Source: an uncultured Lachnospiraceae bacterium | GTDB taxonomy: Bacteria; Bacillota; Clostridia; Lachnospirales; Lachnospiraceae | Assembly (NCBI GenBank): GCA_945788595.1 | Contig: CALZMS010000043.1 | Coordinates: 1-7,141, forward strand | Length of the DNA: 7,141 nt | Direction of reading: 5' to 3' | Part shown: one piece after another, positions 1-5,157 of the stretch | Layout: each line of letters begins with the position of its first letter | Position numbering within the stretch: the stretch's first letter is position 1 | The notes under the pieces: model-generated | Database searches by the model: none | What the model was told of the DNA's origin: nothing | The model's input: only the letters and a program-made list of their open reading frames with translations | Made by a program: the position numbers and the translations under genes

Positions 1-430
1 CCACACGGGCCGCTTTCGTAGCGATCAGACTCTGGTGATTCAGGATATTCAAAATAGCCGTCTCCACCAGCTGCGCCTCCATCACCGGCGCAATAACCTT
101 AATCAACGGCTCTCTCGGAAATACTACTGTACCTTCGGGAATCGCGTAGATATCGCCGGTAAAATGGAAACCTCTCAGATACTCCAGAAAATCCGGTTCA
201 AAAATACCCAGGCTTCGCAGATAACAGATATCATCCGGGGTAAAATGAAGATCACGGATATATTCTATGATCTGCTCCAGACCGGCCGCAATAGCATAGC
301 CGCCGTCACAGGGATTCTTACGATAAAAAGCATCAAAAACTACGATCTGGTCTGTGGGATTTTTAAAATAACCCTGCATCATCGTCAATTCATAAAGATC
401 GGTCAGCAAGGTAAGATTCATTGCTCTCAT
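1..430 (-). CDS. pncB: Nicotinate phosphoribosyltransferase, N-terminal part (runs off the left edge)
   Basis: Reading the minus strand from the ATG at 430 gives 143 open codons to the window edge. The protein carries the family's N-terminal signature LLTDLYELTMMQGY at residues 8-21, followed by FDAFYRKNP (32-40), GGYAIAAGLEQ (43-53) and a TGDIYAIPEGTVVFPREP segment (91-108). The enzyme joins nicotinate to PRPP with ATP hydrolysis to give nicotinate mononucleotide, the entry step of the Preiss-Handler NAD salvage pathway, in the cytosol. Family members are usually about 480 residues, so roughly two thirds, including the catalytic phospho-histidine region, lies outside the window. An in-frame TGA at 437-439 excludes an earlier start; an in-frame ATG at 421 is the only nearby alternative. 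The AAAGGAG ribosome site (445-451) stands 14 nt from the ATG, longer than usual. The gene is divergent from the downstream tRNA gene. Confidence 0.93.
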   Translation of the reverse strand, partial: MRAMNLTLLTDLYELTMMQGYFKNPTDQIVVFDAFYRKNPCDGGYAIAAGLEQIIEYIRDLHFTPDDICYLRSLGIFEPDFLEYLRGFHFTGDIYAIPEGTVVFPREPLIKVIAPVMEAQLVETAILNILNHQSLIATKAARV

Positions 431-444
431 GGGAAATCAAAATA

Positions 445-451
445 CTCCTTT
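445..451 (-). promoter_or_regulatory. Ribosome binding site of pncB, unusually long spacing
   Basis: The minus strand reads AAAGGAG here, a strong anti-SD match, but 14 nt separate it from the ATG at 430. The in-frame stop at 437-439 leaves only the codons TTT and CCC before that ATG, so no closer in-frame start exists. Initiation may therefore be less than optimal or depend on leader folding; this is inference. Confidence 0.6.
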
Positions 452-467
452 CGTATGTGGACATTTC

Positions 468-483
468 TTGTGTCTTGTCACAA
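468..483. promoter_or_regulatory. Candidate operator: inverted repeat TTGTG-N6-CACAA ahead of pncB
   Basis: TTGTG (468-472) and CACAA (479-483) form a perfect 5-6-5 inverted repeat. On the minus strand it falls just downstream of the pncB -10 element (494-499), about +4 to +20 relative to a predicted start near 487, a usual place for a repressor site. NAD salvage genes in Firmicutes are commonly controlled by the niacin-responsive repressor NiaR. Whether this repeat matches the NiaR motif was not checked, so the regulator is left open. Confidence 0.4.
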
Positions 484-493
484 ACTTTTCCCT

Positions 494-502
494 ATTATAC
501 CA
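494..502 (-). promoter_or_regulatory. Extended -10 promoter of pncB
   Basis: The minus strand reads TGGTATAAT, that is an extended TG motif one base ahead of a perfect TATAAT (494-499). The matching -35 area (about 517-524, GGTGCT or TTGGTG by spacing) is poor, which extended -10 promoters tolerate. Predicted start of transcription is near 487, giving a leader of about 57 nt. Confidence 0.65.
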
Positions 503-509
503 CTTTGCG

Positions 510-612
510 AAAAAAAAGCACCAAAAATCTCTCTTTTTTAATAGAAAAAAGAATTTTTCTTGATGGATTTTTCAGTAAAATTTTTCGGTGAATTTTTTCA
601 AAAAATTTCAAA
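510..612. other. Phased A/T-tract region between divergent promoters
   Basis: Nine A or T runs of 5-9 bases (centres near 514, 525, 536, 547, 556, 570, 581, 595 and 604) follow one another at roughly 8-14 nt, averaging about 11 nt, close to one helical turn. Such phasing is known to curve DNA, and A/T runs directly upstream of a -35 box can act as an UP element. The right end stops eight bases short of the TTGACA box of the tRNA promoter. No gene is supported here. Confidence 0.5.
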
Positions 613-619
613 TTAGTTA

Positions 620-648
620 TTGACATTTCTTTCATCATCCCCTATAAT
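620..648 (+). promoter_or_regulatory. Consensus SigA promoter of tRNA-Gln
   Basis: TTGACA (620-625) and TATAAT (643-648) are both perfect matches and are separated by exactly 17 nt. The predicted start is near 655, about 26 nt before the mature tRNA. A fully consensus core promoter with an A/T-rich upstream region fits a strongly expressed stable RNA. Confidence 0.92.
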
Positions 649-680
649 ACATCGTGTTGCGGCAATAAAACACAACGCAT

Positions 681-753
681 TGGGCTATCGCCAAATGGTA
701 AGGCAACGGACTCTGACTCCGTCATTTTCAAGGTTCGAATCCTTGTAGCCCAG
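681..753 (+). tRNA. tRNA-Gln, anticodon CTG
   Basis: A full cloverleaf can be folded. The acceptor arms TGGGCTA (681-687) and TAGCCCA (746-752) pair over 7 bp, and G753 is the discriminator base as in bacterial glutamine tRNAs. The D stem is GCC/GGC. The anticodon stem ACGGA/TCCGT closes the loop CTCTGAC with anticodon CTG, reading CAG codons. The T arm is CAAGG-TTCGAAT-CCTTG. The sequence closely resembles known bacterial tRNA-Gln. The 3' CCA is not encoded and must be added by a nucleotidyltransferase. Confidence 0.97.
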
Positions 754-756
754 CTG

Positions 757-786
757 AGAGCACTTCGTATGAAGTGCTCTTTTTTT
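757..786 (+). terminator. Intrinsic terminator of tRNA-Gln
   Basis: A perfect 10-bp stem, AGAGCACTTC (757-766) with GAAGTGCTCT (771-780), closes a GTAT loop and runs into a seven-T tract ending at 786. It begins four bases after the tRNA, so the tRNA is a single-gene transcript. Read on the minus strand the hairpin lacks a T tract, so it acts in one direction only. Confidence 0.93.
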
Positions 787-838
787 GTCTTTGCGAAAAA
801 TCGAGAGAGGGAGGGGTGAGGTGTCTCAAAACGTAAAT

Positions 839-985
839 GATGTCCTCGGGTTTTCGGCCGGCAGGTTGGTATGTATAGGTCGCGCGACTTTAACGAGCAC
901 GACTCCGAGACCCTAGGCTCGGAGCGAGCGCAGTAGGAGCCCGAACTATACATACCATCCTGCCGGCTGAAAACCCGAGGACATC
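839..985. repeat. Long imperfect palindrome, possible dispersed hairpin element or structured RNA
   Basis: The left arm (839-878) and right arm (946-985) are reverse complements over 40 nt with two exceptions: G856 faces T968 (a G-U pair if the plus strand is transcribed) and T866 faces T958. They enclose a 67-nt GC-rich centre (879-945) holding the palindrome GTCGCGCGAC (879-888) and a 7-bp hairpin CTCCGAG/CTCGGAG (903-909/918-924) with loop ACCCTAGG. The element lies between the tRNA terminator and the end of lysC, 18 nt past the lysC stop, and differs sharply in base composition from its surroundings. It carries no transposase and no convincing reading frame. It may be a MITE- or REP-like repeat, a structured RNA, or a 3'-end structure for lysC mRNA. 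No long T tract follows on either strand, so it is not a standard intrinsic terminator. Confidence 0.85.
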
Positions 986-1003
986 TCAACGCACCATACT
1001 ATT

Positions 1004-2326
1004 CTATTTCACCAACGCATCATACAACGCCCGAATGGCCGCTTCAAAATCCGCATTAGCTACACCAATAGTACAGTTGATCTCATTAGAACCCATATCA
1101 ATCATCTTAATATTCACATTGGCATCACCCAGCGCCCCAAAGAACCGTGAAGCAATACCGCTGACCGAACGCATACCCTTACCGACCACCGTTACCAGCG
1201 CCAGATCATCATCCAGCGTGATCTTGTCCGGATTCAGCCGACGGCGCAGGGATTCCATGATACCATCCTCTTTTTTCAGATACTCTTCCCTTGACATGAT
1301 CACACTGATCGTATCGATACCGGAAGGCATATGTTCAAAGGCAATACCATTCTCGTCAAAAGCCTCCAGAAGCTTCTTACAGAAGCCTACCTGGGCATTC
1401 ATCCGATGCTTGGCGATACTGATAGCCACGAAATTCTTCTTACCGGCGATACCGGTGATGGGCGTTTCCTCCTCCGGACGGATCCGGCGGCAAATCAGTG
1501 TACCGTTCTGATCCGGTTCGTTGGTGTTGCGGATATGGATCGGAATGCCCTCTCTTCTCACCGGGTACACCGCATCTTCATGCAGCACCGTAGCGCCGCG
1601 GTAAGCCAGCTCACGAAGCTCGGAAAAGGTCATCACATCGATTTTTTTCGGATGATCCACGATATTCGGGTCTGTCAGCAGAAATCCTGTCACATCGGTC
1701 CAGTTTTCATAGATCTCCGCGCGAACTGCTCTGGCTACCAGAGCACCGGTGACATCGGAGCCTCCACGGGAAAAAGTATGGATCCGTCCTGTCTCATCCG
1801 CACCGTAAAAGCCCGGAATGACAGCTGCAGAACATCCTCCGAGACGTTCCTTTAACAGTTCATTGGTGGTTTCTGCATCCAGTGTGCCGTCTTTGTGAAA
1901 ACGGATCACAGAAGCGGCGTCCACAAATTCATAATCCAGATACGCAGCCAGCAGGATGCCATTCAGATATTCCCCCCGGGATGCGGCGTACTCGCTGCCG
2001 ATACCGCGGACAAAGGAATTTTCCAGCACCTTCAGTTCATCCTTCAGAGACAGATGCAGGCCCAGATCCTCGATGATTTCCTGATACCGCTGTCGGATCT
2101 GGTTCAGATACTCTTCATAAGGTTCTCCATGCTTGGCCTTGTCATAGCAGGCATACAGAAGATCCGTCACCTTCACATCATCGGGATTTCTCTTTCCCGG
2201 TGCGGAGGGCACGACATATCTTCTGTTGGGGTTCTGTTTAATAATGTGATCTATTTTTCGAAACTGTCCGGCATCTGCCAGAGAGCTTCCTCCAAATTTT
2301 GCTACAACTGGTTTTGCAATTGTCAT
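1004..2326 (-). CDS. lysC: Aspartate kinase with C-terminal tandem ACT domains
   Basis: The enzyme phosphorylates aspartate with ATP to 4-phospho-aspartate, the first step toward lysine, threonine, methionine and diaminopimelate. The 440-residue product has the amino acid kinase start KFGGSSL (10-16), the SRGGSD motif (186-191), a TDVTGFLLTDPNIV block (210-223) and an AYRGATVLHEDAVYP segment (241-255). Two ACT domains follow (about 298-350 and 376-440), the second with the typical GIASRFFGAL and NINIKMID-like region; ACT domains bind feedback effectors such as lysine or threonine. Length fits single-chain, monofunctional aspartokinases of the YclM/LysC-III kind, not the bifunctional ThrA type. 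The ATG at 2326 is preferred over one at 2341 because GAGAG lies 8 nt before it, while the earlier ATG has no ribosome site. It is the last gene of the minus-strand run. No lysine riboswitch fits in the 67-nt gap upstream. Confidence 0.95.
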   Translation of the reverse strand: MTIAKPVVAKFGGSSLADAGQFRKIDHIIKQNPNRRYVVPSAPGKRNPDDVKVTDLLYACYDKAKHGEPYEEYLNQIRQRYQEIIEDLGLHLSLKDELKVLENSFVRGIGSEYAASRGEYLNGILLAAYLDYEFVDAASVIRFHKDGTLDAETTNELLKERLGGCSAAVIPGFYGADETGRIHTFSRGGSDVTGALVARAVRAEIYENWTDVTGFLLTDPNIVDHPKKIDVMTFSELRELAYRGATVLHEDAVYPVRREGIPIHIRNTNEPDQNGTLICRRIRPEEETPITGIAGKKNFVAISIAKHRMNAQVGFCKKLLEAFDENGIAFEHMPSGIDTISVIMSREEYLKKEDGIMESLRRRLNPDKITLDDDLALVTVVGKGMRSVSGIASRFFGALGDANVNIKMIDMGSNEINCTIGVANADFEAAIRALYDALVK

Positions 2327-2371
2327 ATTATTTTCTCTCATCCATCAGTATTTGGTTGAAAAACCACGATA

Positions 2372-2400
2372 AATATAGCATAAGACAGGCCGCTCAGCAA
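2372..2400 (-). promoter_or_regulatory. Candidate promoter of lysC overlapping the end of the upstream gene
   Basis: On the minus strand TTGCTG (2395-2400) is followed after 17 nt by TATATT (2372-2377), which carries an extended TG (TGCTATATT). The -35 box overlaps the stop codon of the upstream lyase gene. The predicted start is near 2366, leaving a leader of about 40 nt, which contains a weak hairpin (TGGTT-TTTC-AACCA). It would let lysC be expressed apart from the transporter genes. Confidence 0.42.
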
Positions 2401-3536
2401 CCAGATTTGTATTTTTTCAGTGCTTCTTCCATTCTGCTCAGTGCTTCTTTAAGCTGGCTTTCCGGACAACCGTAATTGAGACGGACACTCTGGGGATCAG
2501 CGAAGATCTCTCCCGGAGAAACCATGACCTTTGCCTCTTTCAGGAAAAATTCTGCCGGATTCTCAAGGCCCAGACCGCTGCAGTCCAGAAATGCCAGATA
2601 AGTGGCCTGATTATGGGGCATAGTAATACCTTCCATCCGGCTCACCCAGTCTTCCACGATATCCCGGTTTTTCCGCAGATGGTCGCGAAGCTCTTCCTTC
2701 CATGTATCACAGCTTCCGTCGTACAGTTTTTCATAGGCTGCCAGTGTCATTACATTATAGCTTGACATAGTACCCAGAAGCTCTTTTTCAAAAACGGCCC
2801 GAAGTTCAGGATTGGGGATAATGGCAAAACCAAGGGGCAATCCGGGGATGTTGCCGATCTTTCCCTGACTTCCCATGGTCACACTGTGCATTTTAGCCCA
2901 TTCACTGACCGTAAAAGCAGGAACATGCTGTCCTTCCAGTACCAGCTCGCAGTGGATCTCGTCGCTGACCAACAGAAGATCATGTTTTTCACAGAACTCG
3001 GCTGCCTCGAGAATTTCTTCCTTAGTATAGCAGCGGCCCACCGGATTGTGCGGGTTACAGAGAATAAAAGTCTTGATCTTGGGCGTCATAGCCGCTTCCA
3101 TAGCCGCAAAATCCATGAAAAACTGCGTCCCTGCCTTTTTCATCGACACCTCTGTTACCGGCTGCTTGGCCTCCAGCGTCACTTCCCGGATATGATTATA
3201 CATAGGAACAAAATAAGCAAAGCTTCCCTGCCGGATTTTCACTGACAACGTCACACCAGGCATAACGCTGGGCACCCAGACGATCCACTGCGGATCCACC
3301 TCTGTATCGTACAATTTGCGGTAATGTGCCACCACCAGGTTTTTAAGTTCTTTCTGCTGAAAATCAGGATAACCGTACAGTGGATGGGCTGCTCTCTCTC
3401 GCAGTGCCTCCTGCACCGGCTCTGCCACCGGAATATCCATATCCGCTACCCACATGGGGATCACACCTTCCGGCGCATCCTCCCATTTGATACTGTCGGT
3501 ATGTCTCCTGTCGGGACATTTTTCAAAATCGTACAT
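2394..3536 (-). CDS. MalY/PatB-type PLP-dependent cystathionine beta-lyase or aminotransferase
   Basis: This 380-residue protein belongs to the fold-type I aminotransferase family of MalY (E. coli) and PatB (B. subtilis), cytosolic C-S lyases that split cystathionine or related thioethers to a thiol, pyruvate and ammonia. Visible landmarks are MWVADMDIP (28-36), NPHNPVGR (161-168), SDEIH with the cofactor-binding Asp192, the Schiff-base Lys226 in SQGKIGNIPGL, and the carboxylate-binding Arg352 in RLNYGCPES. The tyrosine of the PxY stacking motif is kept (PMYNHI). The stretch before that tyrosine is about three residues shorter than in MalY, and the serine normally two residues before the lysine differs. 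The start at 3536 is chosen for the GGAGGAG site 5 nt ahead; an in-frame ATG at 3572 lies in a hairpin loop and lacks a ribosome site. The gene sits between gntR and lysC, suggesting a methionine/cysteine or aspartate-family role. Substrate is not decided by sequence. Confidence 0.9.
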   Translation of the reverse strand: MYDFEKCPDRRHTDSIKWEDAPEGVIPMWVADMDIPVAEPVQEALRERAAHPLYGYPDFQQKELKNLVVAHYRKLYDTEVDPQWIVWVPSVMPGVTLSVKIRQGSFAYFVPMYNHIREVTLEAKQPVTEVSMKKAGTQFFMDFAAMEAAMTPKIKTFILCNPHNPVGRCYTKEEILEAAEFCEKHDLLLVSDEIHCELVLEGQHVPAFTVSEWAKMHSVTMGSQGKIGNIPGLPLGFAIIPNPELRAVFEKELLGTMSSYNVMTLAAYEKLYDGSCDTWKEELRDHLRKNRDIVEDWVSRMEGITMPHNQATYLAFLDCSGLGLENPAEFFLKEAKVMVSPGEIFADPQSVRLNYGCPESQLKEALSRMEEALKKYKSGC

Positions 3537-3539
3537 TTT

Positions 3540-3547
3540 TCTCCTCC
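3540..3547 (-). promoter_or_regulatory. Ribosome binding site fixing the start of the lyase gene
   Basis: The minus strand reads GGAGGAG about 5 nt ahead of the ATG at 3536, a near-perfect SD sequence. It decides against the longer reading frame starting at 3572. It directly abuts the hairpin at 3549-3587, so access to it may depend on how that stem folds. Confidence 0.8.
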
Positions 3548-3548
3548 A

Positions 3549-3587
3549 AAAGAGGCTGCTGCAAAATGGCATTACAGCAGCCTCTTT
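3549..3587 (-). terminator. Strong hairpin between gntR and the lyase gene: weak terminator or attenuator
   Basis: Arms 3549-3561 and 3575-3587 pair perfectly over 13 bp (core GAGGCTGCTG/CAGCAGCCTC) around a 13-nt loop. On the minus strand an A-rich stretch precedes the stem and only four T residues follow before the GGAGGAG ribosome site of the lyase gene, one base beyond the stem. That is the shape of a leaky terminator giving partial read-through, or of a 5' structure affecting translation and mRNA ends. The hairpin fills nearly the whole gap between the two genes. Confidence 0.6.
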
Positions 3588-3588
3588 A

Positions 3589-4314
3589 TTAACCTACACG
3601 TTTATTTTTATTAATCACATTTAATGCCGCCTTATCAATATCAGAAATCGTATAGAAAGCATCATGCGCTTTTTTTACATCGTGGGTCACGATAGCCTCA
3701 TACAGTTTTCTGTGATAGGGTATCGTATCAAACCAGAACTTCTGAAAACCTTCCTGTCCCATGCCATAGGTGTCCAGTTCCAGCAAAAGATTGTCGATCA
3801 GCTGCACCAACGTCTGGTTTTTGCTGCAGGCCCGGATTCTCTTATGAAACAGCGTATCCGCCTGATGATCAAAAATCCCCTGATCATATCCTTCCTCCAG
3901 CAATTTCAGCGCAGACTCAATAGCCAGCAGATCTGCCGGAGCTGCATACTGACAAAGCTCTTCGATAATATGAAATTCCAGCAATGTTTTGATCTCCAGA
4001 ATTTCCATGTAATTGGTTTTCCACAGCTCTATCATGCAGAAATCCTCAGGCATCGTTTCCTTCAGATACATACCGTTTCCGATCTGTATCTCCAGGATAC
4101 CCCTATTCTCCAGAATTCTCACTGCTTCGCGCACGGAGGTCCGGCTGGTCTGAAACATTTCCGCCAACTTTCGTTCCGAAGGAATACGCATGCCCGGCCG
4201 TATATCCGCCTTTTTAATATAGGATAGAATATCGTCCGCCAGACGTATATACAGCGCTTCGCCCCGGTTCGATCCCTTGGCAGCTCTTATGAGTTCGGAA
4301 CCATTCATATGCAT
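3589..4314 (-). CDS. GntR-family transcriptional regulator, FadR subfamily
   Basis: The 241-residue protein has an N-terminal winged helix-turn-helix (about 19-85) with the diagnostic IRPGMRIPSERKLAEMF and TSRTSVREAVRILENRG segments, and an all-helical FCD effector domain (about 95-230). In the FCD domain the D-x3-H pair (Asp153, His157) and His200 of the usual metal site are present, but the last histidine expected near 222 is replaced by threonine. Its ATG directly follows the stop of the upstream permease gene (TAAATG), so translation is coupled; AAAGGG lies just before that stop. A second ATG at 4308 is an alternative start with better spacing. FadR-type regulators usually sense small organic or sugar acids and act on neighbouring genes, so the likely target is the transporter operon that ends with this gene. 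The effector is unknown. Confidence 0.92.
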   Translation of the reverse strand: MHMNGSELIRAAKGSNRGEALYIRLADDILSYIKKADIRPGMRIPSERKLAEMFQTSRTSVREAVRILENRGILEIQIGNGMYLKETMPEDFCMIELWKTNYMEILEIKTLLEFHIIEELCQYAAPADLLAIESALKLLEEGYDQGIFDHQADTLFHKRIRACSKNQTLVQLIDNLLLELDTYGMGQEGFQKFWFDTIPYHRKLYEAIVTHDVKKAHDAFYTISDIDKAALNVINKNKRVG

Positions 4315-5157
4315 TTAGCCCTTTACCGCGCCGGCGGTCAGACCTTCTACAATGTATTTCTGAACAAATATAAACATGATCGCAGTCGGCAGCAAAGCCA
4401 GCACACCACCGGCCATCATGGAACCCCAGTCGACGTTGTATTTTCCTACCAGCGCTTTCAGCCCGATGGGGATCGTCCACATTTTCTGCGTATTCAGGAA
4501 GATCGTACCGGCGATAAGCTCGTTCCAGGCACCGATGAAGGCAAAAACGAATACTGCCACAATACCCGGGAACATGACAGGCATAACGATTTTCCATAGA
4601 GTCTGCCCTCTGGAACATCCATCCACGAAAGCGGATTCTTCCAGAGCGTAAGGTATTCGCTCAAAGAAGCTTCGCATCGTGATCGCACAGAAGGGCAAGT
4701 TCGTGATCGTATAGAACACAAACAACGATACATAGGTATCGATCAGATTTAATTTTGCAAACATAACGTACAGCGGGATGATGACCAGAATACTGGGAAT
4801 CATCTGCGTAATCAAAAAGAACAGAAGTGCAGCAGTTTTTCCTTTAAATTTGAAACGTGCCATACCATATCCGCCATAGATAGACAGGAATGTTACCACC
4901 ACTGCCGTCGACAGGGTAACGATCAGACTGTTCTTTAAATATGTACCATAATGCATGGTCTGAAACAGACCCTTATAGTTTTCCAGCGTAAATTCTTTCG
5001 GCCAGTATGTGATCGCCTGTGTATTGATGATTTCCGCATTTGTCTTAAATGAAGTAACAACCATCCAGTAGATCGGCAGAATCACCAGCAGCAGATAAAA
5101 GGCCAGAATTACAAAACGCAGAGCACCTGTCAATCTTTTTTTTGTTTTCCTACTCAT
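4315..5157 (-). CDS. Sugar-type ABC transporter permease, MalG-like
   Basis: This 280-residue membrane protein is the second permease of a CUT1-type importer. Six hydrophobic segments can be placed (about 13-33, 73-96, 107-133, 139-161, 193-214, 246-267). The cytoplasmic EAA loop that docks the ATPase is visible at 173-193 as EESAFVDGCSRGQTLWKIVMP. The C terminus EGLTAGAVKG is characteristic of MalG-like subunits. Length is normal. An AGGTG site lies 7 nt before the ATG, and the start overlaps the stop of the first permease by one base (TAATG), showing translational coupling and a stoichiometric pair. The solute cannot be read from the permease; family membership points to oligosaccharides, glycerol-3-phosphate or similar polyols. 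Confidence 0.95.
   Translation of the reverse strand: MSRKTKKRLTGALRFVILAFYLLLVILPIYWMVVTSFKTNAEIINTQAITYWPKEFTLENYKGLFQTMHYGTYLKNSLIVTLSTAVVVTFLSIYGGYGMARFKFKGKTAALLFFLITQMIPSILVIIPLYVMFAKLNLIDTYVSLFVFYTITNLPFCAITMRSFFERIPYALEESAFVDGCSRGQTLWKIVMPVMFPGIVAVFVFAFIGAWNELIAGTIFLNTQKMWTIPIGLKALVGKYNVDWGSMMAGGVLALLPTAIMFIFVQKYIVEGLTAGAVKG

Noticed and set aside
35..541. Plus-strand 168-codon open frame at the left end
   Set aside because: It is antisense to the clear pncB reading frame and to the pncB promoter, and its product resembles no family.
839..985. Palindrome as group II intron, retron or CRISPR remnant
   Set aside because: There is no reverse transcriptase, no domain V-like 3' end, and no repeated spacer-repeat pattern; only one inverted pair is present.
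839..985. Palindrome as an ordinary intrinsic terminator of lysC
   Set aside because: A 40-bp stem with a 67-nt centre and no T tract on the minus strand does not fit; a contribution to 3'-end protection remains possible.
642..989. Minus-strand 115-codon open frame across the palindrome and tRNA
   Set aside because: It runs antisense through the tRNA, its terminator and the tRNA promoter, has no ribosome site and no recognisable domain; its openness comes from the repeat composition.
681..1003. tRNA-Gln with adjacent odd DNA as an integration site of a genomic island
   Set aside because: No integrase is seen, no duplicate of the tRNA 3' end is visible in the window, and the intact tRNA has its own terminator right after it.
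2327..2393. Lysine riboswitch upstream of lysC
   Set aside because: The gap is 67 nt and only one weak hairpin is visible; the known lysine riboswitch needs about 170 nt.
4214..4618. Other-frame open stretches inside the permease, regulator and binding-protein genes
   Set aside because: They lie within well-supported genes, lack ribosome sites and family features, and are shadows of the true frames.
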